From positions 22,167 to 86,166 of the forward strand of contig CAMCFA010000003.1 of the NCBI GenBank assembly GCA_945873955.1: a stretch of 64,000 bases of DNA, given 5' to 3'. This document shows positions 25,559 to 34,401 of the stretch, one piece after another; within the stretch, counting starts at the first letter, position 1; every line of letters starts with the position of its first letter. Made by a program: the position numbers and the translations under genes. The DNA comes from an uncultured Clostridia bacterium (GTDB lineage: Bacteria; Bacillota; Clostridia; Oscillospirales; Ruminococcaceae). The notes beneath the pieces are model-generated. The model saw only the letters and a list, made by a program, of their open reading frames with translations. It made no database searches and was not told the DNA's origin.

Positions 25559-26185
25559 ATGAGCAACAAGCCCTCGCATTTTTCAGACGTGATGTTCAAG
25601 ATCATTCGCGCCGGTATCATAGTCGGGATCTTAGCGACGATCACCGGATATTACATTGACGTGAGCCAGCGGGACACTATCGTTATTCAAGGAATACCGG
25701 AGCGTTCCGACGCGGCTGATACCTCTGACGCGCTGTTACCTGTACAGAACCACAGCCCGGAGATTCAGCCGGAATACACTACGGCGGCAGAAAGTACTGT
25801 TCAGACTGCGCAGGCAACTCAGTCAACGCTGCCGATTACAATTAACGAAAGCGCCCCTGCGAACGTGACTTCCGATATTCCCGCAGCAACAACAGCCGCC
25901 GGCACGCAGGAGACCGCTGTGATAAACGTTTCCGAGCTGAAAAGCGAACTCACCGAGCCAAGAGCCGAAGCTGACAGCGCCGCCGAAAACAGCGGGCTGA
26001 TAAACATCAACACCGCCCCGGCGTACAAGCTGGAGGAGCTTGACGGTATCGGCGAGGTCAAGGCTGCGGCGATAGTGCAGTACCGCGAGGAGAACGGTTA
26101 TTTCAAGTCTGTGGACGAGCTTGTGAATGTCAAGGGTATCGGCGAGAAAACGCTGGAGAAGAACAGGGATAGGATAACGGTATAA
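25559..26185 (+). CDS. ComEA-like helix-hairpin-helix protein
   Basis: A 208-aa protein with one N-terminal membrane segment (about 15-35) and a Ser/Thr/Ala-rich extracytoplasmic linker. The C-terminal tandem helix-hairpin-helix domain (about 142-208) contains ININTAPAYKLEELDGIGEV and VKGIGEKTLEKNRDRI. That is the layout of ComEA, the surface DNA receptor for natural transformation. comEB/comEC are not adjacent, so a competence role is plausible but unproven. AAGGAGCTTCC precedes the ATG. Confidence 0.85.
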   Translation: MSNKPSHFSDVMFKIIRAGIIVGILATITGYYIDVSQRDTIVIQGIPERSDAADTSDALLPVQNHSPEIQPEYTTAAESTVQTAQATQSTLPITINESAPANVTSDIPAATTAAGTQETAVINVSELKSELTEPRAEADSAAENSGLININTAPAYKLEELDGIGEVKAAAIVQYREENGYFKSVDELVNVKGIGEKTLEKNRDRITV

Positions 26186-26190
26186 ATTAT

Positions 26191-26216
26191 GACCCGGAGA
26201 AGCTTTTCTCCGGGTC
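26191..26216. terminator. Bidirectional terminator between convergent genes
   Basis: GACCCGGAGAA pairs with TTCTCCGGGTC across a short loop, between the comEA-like gene and the converging hydrolase gene. Confidence 0.75.
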
Positions 26217-26220
26217 AGCC

Positions 26221-27180
26221 TTATTGTTCCGACAGGAAATACCTGATCTCCTCACCTATGCACTGATATTCGTAATCGTGGACGTAATGCGGGCAGTCCA
26301 GCTCAATATACCGCCCGTTCTCTACCCCCGAAAGATATTCCTTCGGAATGCTGCGCCACATTTCCTCGTCAAATCCCGTGCCGCCGGAGCCGTCTGAAAT
26401 GAACAGCAGCATTGGAACCTGCGGCGGTGCAATGCTGGCGACCGTCTTTGCGTTCTCTTTGACGGCTTCGGTTTCGTTTATCATGGTGACCGTTGCGGTG
26501 CGGCGGTAGAATATCGCGCGATACAGTTCCTTTTCCTCGTCGGTGAGCGTGCCGTATTTTATTGCGTCGCTTTCGGAAATTCCGGGTATCACCCGGGTCA
26601 TACCGATTTCAGCAGCGAACTGGGCAAGCATCATCAGCGGCATATTTATGATCATGTTGTCGTAATACTGCGGCACTGCCATGTCCAGACCAATTATCGC
26701 CAAAACCTCTTGCGGGTACTGCTGCGCCCAATACAGCGCCTCCAGCCCGGACATCGAGTGGGGGCAGAGTATGTACGGCGCATATATCCCGGCGGCGTTC
26801 AGGGCGCTGCGGGTATCGGACAGCATTGAAGCTATATCCCGCTGCTTATCCACTATATCGCTGAAGCCGTAACCGAACTTCTCCACCACCACGATACGGT
26901 AATCATCACTCAGCAGCGAATAGAGGGACTTGAAATCCAGTATGGGTGAGCATGTCCCCGCGCCGGACAGGAAAACCAGCGTCTTTTCGCCGCTGCCCTC
27001 GGTGTAGATGCTCATTCTGTGACCGTCCACCTCCACCAGCTGCCCAAGGGAGTGCTGCGAGATAAGCTCGTCCTCTCTGCCAAGACAAATCCGGTGAAAA
27101 ATAAAAATGCCAAGCAGTAACACGGCTATTACCAGCAGAACAATAACTACCACCTTTGCCGCTTTTTTGACGATTTTCAT
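26221..27180 (-). CDS. Membrane-anchored alpha/beta hydrolase
   Basis: A 319-aa alpha/beta-hydrolase-fold protein. The N-terminal membrane anchor is at about 8-28. The nucleophile elbow is PHSMSG (serine near residue 142), LFISDGSGG lies near the expected acid, and CPHYVHDY carries the likely catalytic His. Substrate unknown. GGGGAGAATAAC precedes the ATG. It follows a four-helix membrane protein gene and purD on the same strand, with a hairpin in the gap. Confidence 0.85.
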   Translation of the reverse strand: MKIVKKAAKVVVIVLLVIAVLLLGIFIFHRICLGREDELISQHSLGQLVEVDGHRMSIYTEGSGEKTLVFLSGAGTCSPILDFKSLYSLLSDDYRIVVVEKFGYGFSDIVDKQRDIASMLSDTRSALNAAGIYAPYILCPHSMSGLEALYWAQQYPQEVLAIIGLDMAVPQYYDNMIINMPLMMLAQFAAEIGMTRVIPGISESDAIKYGTLTDEEKELYRAIFYRRTATVTMINETEAVKENAKTVASIAPPQVPMLLFISDGSGGTGFDEEMWRSIPKEYLSGVENGRYIELDCPHYVHDYEYQCIGEEIRYFLSEQ

Positions 27181-27184
27181 GTTA

Positions 27185-27207
27185 TTCTCCCCAAAAAGCG
27201 GGGAGAA
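27185..27207 (-). terminator. Hairpin between membrane-protein gene and hydrolase gene
   Basis: TTCTCCCC pairs with GGGGAGAA; a second overlapping stem uses CTCTCCCC. It overlaps the ribosome-binding region of the hydrolase gene, so it may reduce translation instead of stopping transcription. Confidence 0.5.
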
Positions 27208-27230
27208 GCGTACCTCTCCCCTAATATGTA

Positions 27231-27641
27231 CTATATCTTATCCCCGCCGGCGAAAACACAGAAGGTATACACCGCCGGCAGCGCAATAATGATAAGGTCG
27301 CCGAAGTTGAACATCTTCCCGGCAATGCTGCAAAACAGTGAAATGACCGCCATTATCGTCATGAGCAGTCCCGCCAGCAGCGCCGGGCGCATAGCCTTGA
27401 CGCCGCCGCCCGCAGCGACCTTGAATCCGCAGATACACATTCCGCCGAAGCCCGCCGCAACGATTATCATACTCAGCAGGTTGCCAAGATATCCCATAAC
27501 GCCGCCGTTCTTGACCACGGAGAACATCGCGAACCGGAAAAACCAACTATTCCCGCCGAAAAGCACCTGAATATTCAGCACCACGGCAAGAACTGCGACA
27601 AGCCCGCTTATCACAGAGAGTATCTGTATCGTCCTTTTCAT
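27231..27641 (-). CDS. Small integral membrane protein, unknown function
   Basis: A 136-aa protein with four predicted membrane helices (about 5-28, 45-70, 82-104, 110-130), glycine-rich loops and no recognisable catalytic motif. I do not recognise the family. GGAGGTAATTT precedes the ATG. It begins 15 bp after purD, so it is probably in the purD transcript. Confidence 0.7.
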   Translation of the reverse strand: MKRTIQILSVISGLVAVLAVVLNIQVLFGGNSWFFRFAMFSVVKNGGVMGYLGNLLSMIIVAAGFGGMCICGFKVAAGGGVKAMRPALLAGLLMTIMAVISLFCSIAGKMFNFGDLIIIALPAVYTFCVFAGGDKI

Positions 27642-27656
27642 AAATTACCTCCGGGT

Positions 27657-28934
27657 TCAGAGCGCTTTCAGCGCCCGCTGACCTATATCCTTACGGTAGT
27701 GAGCCTTCTCAAACGTAATGCTCTCCACCGCCTTGTATGCGCTGTCCAGAGCCGCTCTGAGGTCGTCGCCGGTCGAGGTGACTCCCAGCACTCTGCCGCC
27801 GGCGGTGAGGAACTTCCCGCCCTCCAGCTTTGTTCCAGCATGGTAAACGTACGCAAGCGGGGACTGTCCCTTTTCGTCCAGACCGGAGATGACCTTTCCT
27901 GTTTCGTACTTCTCCGGATAACCCCCGCTGGCAATGACCACGCAGGCGCAGGACTTGTCGCTCCACTTGATGTCAAGAGAGTCCAGACGTTCCTCCCACA
28001 CTGCGTCCATGATGTCCACAAGGTCAGTTTCAAGCAGCGGCAGGACTACCTGAGTTTCCGGGTCGCCGAAGCGGCAGTTGTACTCTACCACCTTTGCGCC
28101 GTTCGGAGTGAGCATAAGTCCGAAGTACAGACAGCCCTTGAACGGACGTCCCTCCGCCTGCATTGCGGCGATAGTCGGCTTGAATATCTTCTCCATGCAC
28201 TCCGCCTTGAACTCGTCGGTGTAACATGGATTCGGGGCGATAGTGCCCATTCCGCCGGTGTTAAGACCCTCGTCGTTATCGTTGGCGCGCTTGTGATCCA
28301 TTGATGAGATCATAGGCTTTACCGTCTTGCCGTCGGTGAACGCAAGCACAGTTACCTCCGGCCCGGTCATGAACTCCTCAACAACGATCTCGCTGCCGGA
28401 TTTGCCGAACTTTCCGTCCAGCAGCATGGAGTTCACAGCCGCCTTAGCCTCGTCGAAGTCCTTTGCGATTATAACGCCCTTGCCCAGCGCCAGACCGTCG
28501 CACTTGATGACCGCAGGGTAGCTGTTCTGCGCCTTGATGTACTCTATCGCCTTGTCCGCGTCGGTGAAGGTCTCATAGCCTGCGGTGGGTATGCCGTACT
28601 TCTTCATCAGCGCCTTAGAGAACACCTTGCTGCCCTCAAGTATAGCCGCGTTCGCCCGCGGACCGAAGGTCTTGAAGCCGGCCTCGTTCAGCTTGTCCAC
28701 CATGCCCATTACAAGAGGGTCGTCCGGGGCTACGAAAACGTAGTCGGGATTCAGCTTCTTCGCAAGGTCGAGAATGCCGTCAAGGTCGGTCGCCTTTACC
28801 GGGAAGCACTCTGCCAGCGCGGAAATACCGCCGTTGCCGGGGGCTGCATAGATCTTGTCAACACGGGGGGACTTTGAAAGCGCGGTGATTATCGCGTGCT
28901 CGCGTCCGCCGCCGCCTACTACCAGAATATTCAT
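27657..28934 (-). CDS. purD: Phosphoribosylamine-glycine ligase
   Basis: PurD (GAR synthetase) is the second step of de novo purine synthesis, joining glycine to phosphoribosylamine with ATP. The 425-aa length is standard. It starts with the family N-terminus MNILVVGGGGREHAI, continues with the ATP-grasp domain (KCDGLALGKGVIIA), and has GCLYFGLMLTPNGAKVVEYN with the metal-binding residues. AAAGGACGTAATTTTT precedes the ATG. The other pur genes are not adjacent. A sigma-A-like promoter lies at 28975-29003. Confidence 0.98.
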   Translation of the reverse strand: MNILVVGGGGREHAIITALSKSPRVDKIYAAPGNGGISALAECFPVKATDLDGILDLAKKLNPDYVFVAPDDPLVMGMVDKLNEAGFKTFGPRANAAILEGSKVFSKALMKKYGIPTAGYETFTDADKAIEYIKAQNSYPAVIKCDGLALGKGVIIAKDFDEAKAAVNSMLLDGKFGKSGSEIVVEEFMTGPEVTVLAFTDGKTVKPMISSMDHKRANDNDEGLNTGGMGTIAPNPCYTDEFKAECMEKIFKPTIAAMQAEGRPFKGCLYFGLMLTPNGAKVVEYNCRFGDPETQVVLPLLETDLVDIMDAVWEERLDSLDIKWSDKSCACVVIASGGYPEKYETGKVISGLDEKGQSPLAYVYHAGTKLEGGKFLTAGGRVLGVTSTGDDLRAALDSAYKAVESITFEKAHYRKDIGQRALKAL

Positions 28935-28974
28935 AAAAATTACGTCCTTTCAAGTAATTTATTAATACTTCTAT

Positions 28975-29003
28975 ATTGTAGCATAAATTCTGCTATTTTT
29001 CAA
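28975..29003 (-). promoter_or_regulatory. Promoter of purD
   Basis: Minus strand TTGAAA-17 bp-TACAAT. No purine riboswitch is apparent in the short leader. Confidence 0.65.
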
Positions 29004-29031
29004 GGTTTTTTGCGAAAATCCGCGCAGGCGT

Positions 29032-29060
29032 TTGACATATTGCCGTTCAGATGATATAAT
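29032..29060 (+). promoter_or_regulatory. Promoter of aguB-aguA
   Basis: TTGACA-17 bp-TATAAT, perfect consensus. Confidence 0.85.
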
Positions 29061-29094
29061 TAAATAAAAATCCACTTGAATGAGGTATACAATT

Positions 29095-29973
29095 ATGCGT
29101 AAAATTACAGTCGCGGCTGTACAGATGTCTGTCCCCGACAGCCGGGAGAAGTCAATAGAAAAGGCAGAGAAGCTGGTTCGCCAAGCGGCTTCGCAGGGGG
29201 CGAATATTATACTCCTGCCGGAGCTTTTTGAAACGTGGTATTTTTGTCAGGAGCGCCGCTATGACAGCTACAAGCTCGCTCTGCCCGTGGAGGAAAACCC
29301 GGCGGTGAAGCGCTTTCAAGCGGTGGCTAAGGAGCTTTCTGTGGTGCTGCCGATCAGCTTTTATGAGCAGGACGGGAACGTCCTCTACAACAGCGTTGCT
29401 ATGATAGACGCGGACGGCTCGCTGCTGGGTGTTTACCGCAAGACCCATATCCCGGACGATCACTTCTATCAGGAGAAGTTCTACTTCACCCACGGCGGCA
29501 CCGGCTTCAAAGTATGGGACACGAAGTTCGGGAAGATCGGCGTCGGGATATGCTGGGATCAGTGGTTCCCGGAGGCGGCGCGCTGCATGGCGCTCATGGG
29601 CGCGGAGCTGCTGCTCTACCCCACCGCGATAGGCTCAGAGCCGGTGCTGGAATGTGACAGCATGCCCCACTGGCAGCGCTGTATGCAGGGTCACGCGGCG
29701 GCGAACCTCGTCCCGGTGATCGCCGCGAACCGCACCGGCACCGAAACAGTCACCCCGGACAGCGACAATCAGAACCAGTCCTCCTCGCTGACGTTCTACG
29801 GAAGCTCCTTTATTGCGGACAGCACCGGCGGGTTAGCCGAATGTGCCGACAGAACAAGCGACTGCGTGCTGCTCCACAGCTTTGACCTTGACGAGCTGCG
29901 GGACATGCGGCTTAGCTGGGGAGTGTTCCGGGACAGACGTCCGGAGATGTACGGAAAGATAACGGAGAGATGA
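29095..29973 (+). CDS. aguB: N-carbamoylputrescine amidase
   Basis: Nitrilase-superfamily enzyme hydrolysing N-carbamoylputrescine to putrescine, CO2 and ammonia. The 292-aa protein shows the catalytic triad in context: E43 in LLPELFETWYF, K116 in YRKTHIPD and C153 in GVGICWDQWFPEAAR. The sequence HIPDDHFYQEKFYF is typical of AguB. ATG 29095 follows GAGG at nine bases; an ATG five codons earlier is less well placed. Only four bases separate it from aguA, giving a two-gene agmatine catabolism operon that makes putrescine without urea. Confidence 0.95.
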   Translation: MRKITVAAVQMSVPDSREKSIEKAEKLVRQAASQGANIILLPELFETWYFCQERRYDSYKLALPVEENPAVKRFQAVAKELSVVLPISFYEQDGNVLYNSVAMIDADGSLLGVYRKTHIPDDHFYQEKFYFTHGGTGFKVWDTKFGKIGVGICWDQWFPEAARCMALMGAELLLYPTAIGSEPVLECDSMPHWQRCMQGHAAANLVPVIAANRTGTETVTPDSDNQNQSSSLTFYGSSFIADSTGGLAECADRTSDCVLLHSFDLDELRDMRLSWGVFRDRRPEMYGKITER

Positions 29974-29977
29974 TTGA

Positions 29978-31099
29978 ATGAAAGTTCTTGACACATTACC
30001 GAAAGACGACGGCTTCTACATGCCAGCGGAGTTCTCCCCGCACTACGGCTGTATTCTGATATTCCCGGAGCGCCCCGACTCGTGGCAGTACGGCGCTTAC
30101 GCCGCCCGGAAAGCGTTCGTGCAGGTCTGCACCGCTATCGCAAAGAGCGAACGGGTGACGGTCTGCGCCAGCGCCCGCCAGTATGAGAACGCCCGCCGCC
30201 TGCTCCCGCCGCATATCCGGGTGGTGGAAATGAGCAGCAACGACAGTTGGGCGCGGGATTACTGCCCCACCTTCGTCACCAACGGCAGGGTTATCCGCGG
30301 GATAAACTGGAGCTTCAACGCATGGGGCGGGCTTCACGACGGGCTGTATTTCCCGTGGGACAAGGACGACCGCATGGCGCGCAAGCTCTGTGACCTCTAC
30401 GACAAGAGCATGTACGACGCCTCAGGCTTTGTGCTGGAGGGCGGCTCTATACACACCGACGGAGAGGGTACGGTGCTTACTACCGAAGCGTGCCTGCTAA
30501 GCCCCGGGCGTAATCCCGACCTTTCCAAGCAGGAGATAGAGGACAGGCTGAAAAGCTACCTCGGCGCGGAAAAGGTGATCTGGCTGAAGCGCGGTATCTA
30601 CAACGACGAAACCAACGAGCATGTGGATAATATCTGCGCCTTTGTAAAGCCAGGCGAGGTCGTACTCGGCTGGACGGAGGACAGGTCCGACCCGCAGTAT
30701 GAATTGTCACGCTCCTGTCTGGAGATACTGGAGAACTCCACCGACGCAAAGGGGCGCAGGCTCACCGTACACAAGCTGCTTCTGCCGAAACCTGTCACCA
30801 TTACCGCGGAGGAATGCGAGGGGCTGGACACCATGGACTTCCAGCCGACAAGAACTCCCGGCGAGCGGCTGGCGGCGTCCTACGTCAACTTCTACATCTC
30901 AAACGGCGCGGTAGTAATGCCGTTCTTCAACGACCCCGCGGACGAACCGGCGCGGGCGAAGCTTCAGGAGCTGTTCCCCGACCGGGAGGTTATCCCGGTG
31001 TACGCGCGGGATATCCTTATCGGCGGCGGCAATATCCACTGTATCACCCAGCAGATACCCGCGTTTTCCGAGGAAGAAAACGAGGGAAACGCTGATTAA
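29978..31099 (+). CDS. aguA: Agmatine deiminase
   Basis: Converts agmatine to N-carbamoylputrescine; the product feeds AguB encoded just upstream. The 373-aa guanidine-modifying enzyme has the N-terminal signature YMPAEFSPHYGCILIFPERP and SNDSWARDYCPTFV. It also has the FVLEGGSIHTDGEGTVLTTE stretch and the nucleophile Cys near residue 355 in GGGNIHCITQQIP. The stop codon lies inside the arm of a large inverted repeat (31089-31169). Confidence 0.97.
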   Translation: MKVLDTLPKDDGFYMPAEFSPHYGCILIFPERPDSWQYGAYAARKAFVQVCTAIAKSERVTVCASARQYENARRLLPPHIRVVEMSSNDSWARDYCPTFVTNGRVIRGINWSFNAWGGLHDGLYFPWDKDDRMARKLCDLYDKSMYDASGFVLEGGSIHTDGEGTVLTTEACLLSPGRNPDLSKQEIEDRLKSYLGAEKVIWLKRGIYNDETNEHVDNICAFVKPGEVVLGWTEDRSDPQYELSRSCLEILENSTDAKGRRLTVHKLLLPKPVTITAEECEGLDTMDFQPTRTPGERLAASYVNFYISNGAVVMPFFNDPADEPARAKLQELFPDREVIPVYARDILIGGGNIHCITQQIPAFSEEENEGNAD

Positions 31100-31169
31100 A
31101 TCAAATTCGACCCGTTCAAACGAGGGAACTCACGGGTCTGAATTTGATACGCTTCGCTTTAATCAGCGT
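31089..31169. repeat. Large imperfect inverted repeat at the aguA stop codon
   Basis: Outer arms ACGCTGATTAA/TTAATCAGCGT, middle arms ATCAAATTC/GAATTTGAT and inner arms ACCCGT/ACGGGT form one long stem with a ten-base bulge on the right side. The aguA stop TAA is in the left arm. A third copy of ACGCTGATT follows at about 31181, preceded by GAGGAAA just as the first copy is preceded by GAGGGAA. Confidence 0.8.
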
Positions 31170-31209
31170 GTCCCGAGGAAAACGCTGATTTGTTCATTAT
31201 ATAAAGAAT

Positions 31210-31241
31210 GCTCCCCTCTCATGCAGAAAGGGGAGCTTTAT
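31210..31241. terminator. Bidirectional terminator between aguA and the GHKL gene
   Basis: GCTCCCCT pairs with AGGGGAGC; TTTATTGT follows on the plus strand. Confidence 0.8.
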
Positions 31242-31255
31242 TGTATTTGTGTGAA

Positions 31256-34200
31256 TTACTTCTTCTGGTTGTCCTCGTACCACTTCGCCGCCATCATGGG
31301 TGAAAGCACGAAATCGAGGATCTCCGGAGCGCCGTCGTAGACCTCGCTGCCGGAACCTATCTCGTCCTCGCCGACAGCCTCGCATACGTCGTAGGTCACC
31401 TGCGGACGGTACTTGATACGGCAGTACAGGAACTCCGGCGGAATGTAGTCTATCTGGGAGACCTCCTCCAGCCAGAGGAACGGCGACATACCGCCTATGC
31501 TCACGTCGTCGATTATCCAGCCGCCTGCCGCGTAGGAATCGTTCGCGCAGAGGTACAGCGAGAAGTGGAACTTCTGTTCCTTTTCGCCGTTAAGCAGACC
31601 TATCGAGAAGTCCTTCAGGATAAAGCTGTTTATCATCTTGGACTCGTAGCCGCAGCAGGGGCATACGCCGCCGTAGCCGTACAGCTTGGCGTTGATGTCG
31701 CGGGCGAAATAGTTCTTGTACATTCTGGGGTTCTTTATGCCGGAAATGCGGCGAACCTCGCCCAGCAGGAAGTCGAACTCCTTGCGCTGGATAGTGGGCA
31801 CAGGCTTGTAATAATACGGTATCTGGTCGGCAATAACAAGGTTCGGCTCCTCGGTGCTGGAATACAGCGCGGACAGCGCGTTTCCGATATGCCCGGTGAG
31901 AATGAACTCAATGAACCGCGCGAACTGCGGCTTGGTCAAGCCCTCGTGCAGTACGACATACTTCGCGGTCTTTGCCTTGTTCTCCGGGGAGATACCCTCC
32001 GCCGGGTCGATTATCTTGATTATCTTGTCGTTTTCGTCCAGCAGGGCGATCTTATCCAGTCCGAGATCGCAGGTGTATATCTTCGCGATCTGCTCGGAAA
32101 CAAACTGTGCATTGCCGAGGGACGGCAGTACGGTAAGAAGCTCCTCCGGGTCGTAGTCGTAGCGTCCCGGCGCATAGGGGAAGTCGAACACACGTCCGTT
32201 GAACATGCCGCTCTCGATAAGCAGGTAAACGTCCCCGACGATCTCCAGCAGGTCTGTGTTGGTGATGTTCGGCGGGATCATGAACTGCTTGCCGTAAGCG
32301 GAGAAACGGTAGCGCTTGTTGATGTCCAGCGCCAGAGTTACGTCGCCGCCCTGACTCTTGATCTCCCGCAGGAACTCCATTGTGTCCTTGCCGTTGGTGA
32401 AAGAGTTGATCAGCAGCGTGATCACCTGGTTGTAGATCTGGTGGTTCTCGAACCGCATTTCGTGCTTCTGGATAACGTCCATTGCGGTCTTGAGGTTGCC
32501 TATCTGGATCTTGGATATCTCAAAATGAATGTCAGTTCCGCCGGAGGTGATATGGAACTGGAAGTACTTCATGTCAATGCGGTAGCTCTCGCCGAACATC
32601 TCGTCGATGATCCGGAAAGCCTCCGCCAGCGCGTTTTCATCAGCAACGGCGCCGTTCACGATGCAGGTGTTCAGCTTTAAGCTGATTATGCTCATGAAGC
32701 CCTCGGACAGACCGTAGTCCTTGATCCTCTTGTCCTTGTCGGAGGTCATGAGGTAGCTGTGTCCGCCCTGCTGGAACGCGTAAGCGTACTCCACACCCTT
32801 TTCGTTGGTTTCCTGCCGGTACCAGTCGTACTTTGCGGCGAACACATGGTCGTCGTCGGAGCCGTACCACTCCTTCATCTGCTCCAGATCGGAAAGGAGT
32901 GCCTCACCCGCCGCACCGCTGTCGTGATCCTCGATATCGGTGTCAGAGCGCTCGGTGAAGTAGCCGTGCTCCCGCAGGTCGGTGAAAGCTATCGGTTGCT
33001 CAATATCCGGGAACTTAACGGAAATGCTCTCCAGGAACTTCTCCCGCAGACCCTTTACCAGCGTGCTGGTGCTTATGTAATTATAGAAGAACTCGAACAC
33101 ATACTGCGCCGGGCGGAGCATGTACCTGTCGGGCGCGTCCGGGCGCTTGGTGAGCTGAAGCACGAACAGCCGCTTGTACTCGTCCACGATGTCAAGGATA
33201 TCCTCCTCGATCTCGGTGGAAACCTCCTCAATGCAGTCGTGGCGGATACCGGAACGGTTGTTGGTAACGTACCTGTTCGGAACGCTTACGAAGAACGCCG
33301 AAAGCTGCTCCTGTAAGAAATCCTGCCGGCTCGCCTTTACAAGTCCGGTCAGCTCGAAGGTGGAGAAGTAGTTGTACTTGCTCATCAGCACCCTCGCGGC
33401 TTCGCGCTTAGCGCCGGAGATCGCGTACGGGATCAGATATACAAAGCCGTTCTCCTCCATGTGAATGAAATCGGCGACGGACTTGCCGTTCTCGCTGAAA
33501 CGGATCTTTGTGATGTCGTTCTCGTCCCGGCGGTATTCCTGAATCTTGTATACTACCTCAGGCTTGCCGAAGGAGATGACCGCGATATTGAAGGTGCGGG
33601 AGGGAGTTTCGTGCTCGTCGGAGTTTTTGAGGTGCTTCTTTCTGATGAACGCGAAGCACAGATCCACCATGTTGATGTAGTCGCCCTTTTCGGACGTCAT
33701 GGTGACAAGGTTGTGGTGGAGCTTCTTCTGATCCTCCTCGTCAAGCGCGAACACTATCTCGGTGTGCTTGAACTTCGGCGCGGTGAGCTCCAGCTCCCGG
33801 ACTTTCAGTATGCCGCCGTCGTTCACAACGCGCAGAGCATAATTGTTCGACCTCATCTTGAACCAGTCAACGTTCGCGAACACGCTCTTCGCGCCAAGAC
33901 CGAACCGACCCTCGCGCTCCTTGCCGCCGTCGCTTCTGCCGACGGAAAGATAATAGAACACCTGTTCAAGGCTGAATCCCGTTTCGTTGTAGGTCAGCTT
34001 TACCTGCCCCTCGTCAAGGAACTCGATCATTACCTTGATGTCGTTTTCCTCGTAATCGCAGCCGAAAACGTTCTGCAAAAGCTCGCGGATAATGGACTCA
34101 CGCGGATAGTCGTTCACCATTCCGGCGACATTTATCGCGCTTCTTCCGGTGTACATGCTGTTGAAATAGTCCTTGAACGGCGTGCTGTCGGTTTCCCCGG

Positions 34201-34318
34201 AGTAGAGCATCATCTGGATCTTCTGAATGACCTCAGCCATGCCCTCCTTGTCGCCGGCGGTGTGACGTTCAAAGAAGTCACCAAGGAGCTTTTCAACCTG
34301 TTCGTTGTTTTCGCTCAT
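31256..34318 (-). CDS. Large GHKL (Hsp90/sacsin-like) ATPase of a two-gene module
   Basis: A 1020-aa protein I cannot assign to a named family. Residues 70-150 hold a GHKL ATP-binding site. The N box is RESIIRELLQNVF (E79, N83). A modified G1 box is NETGFS near 111, with Asn where the usual Asp stands, and the G2 box is GRFGLGAKSVF (137-147). The remaining 850 residues have no motif I recognise, apart from a CPCCGYES zinc-knuckle-like pair near residue 890. There is no signal peptide. ATG 34318 is preceded by a weak GGGG; the frame stays open 21 codons further. It lies 83 bp after the helicase-like gene on the same strand. Base composition matches the core genome, so recent transfer is not indicated. 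Confidence 0.8.
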   Translation of the reverse strand: MSENNEQVEKLLGDFFERHTAGDKEGMAEVIQKIQMMLYSGETDSTPFKDYFNSMYTGRSAINVAGMVNDYPRESIIRELLQNVFGCDYEENDIKVMIEFLDEGQVKLTYNETGFSLEQVFYYLSVGRSDGGKEREGRFGLGAKSVFANVDWFKMRSNNYALRVVNDGGILKVRELELTAPKFKHTEIVFALDEEDQKKLHHNLVTMTSEKGDYINMVDLCFAFIRKKHLKNSDEHETPSRTFNIAVISFGKPEVVYKIQEYRRDENDITKIRFSENGKSVADFIHMEENGFVYLIPYAISGAKREAARVLMSKYNYFSTFELTGLVKASRQDFLQEQLSAFFVSVPNRYVTNNRSGIRHDCIEEVSTEIEEDILDIVDEYKRLFVLQLTKRPDAPDRYMLRPAQYVFEFFYNYISTSTLVKGLREKFLESISVKFPDIEQPIAFTDLREHGYFTERSDTDIEDHDSGAAGEALLSDLEQMKEWYGSDDDHVFAAKYDWYRQETNEKGVEYAYAFQQGGHSYLMTSDKDKRIKDYGLSEGFMSIISLKLNTCIVNGAVADENALAEAFRIIDEMFGESYRIDMKYFQFHITSGGTDIHFEISKIQIGNLKTAMDVIQKHEMRFENHQIYNQVITLLINSFTNGKDTMEFLREIKSQGGDVTLALDINKRYRFSAYGKQFMIPPNITNTDLLEIVGDVYLLIESGMFNGRVFDFPYAPGRYDYDPEELLTVLPSLGNAQFVSEQIAKIYTCDLGLDKIALLDENDKIIKIIDPAEGISPENKAKTAKYVVLHEGLTKPQFARFIEFILTGHIGNALSALYSSTEEPNLVIADQIPYYYKPVPTIQRKEFDFLLGEVRRISGIKNPRMYKNYFARDINAKLYGYGGVCPCCGYESKMINSFILKDFSIGLLNGEKEQKFHFSLYLCANDSYAAGGWIIDDVSIGGMSPFLWLEEVSQIDYIPPEFLYCRIKYRPQVTYDVCEAVGEDEIGSGSEVYDGAPEILDFVLSPMMAAKWYEDNQKK

Positions 34319-34401
34319 AAATACGCCCCATTTCTCCGCACTTCCAATTGTGACTGCACCATGCCCCGTGCGGAGGGACACGGCTCATGCAGAAAAGTTC
34401 G

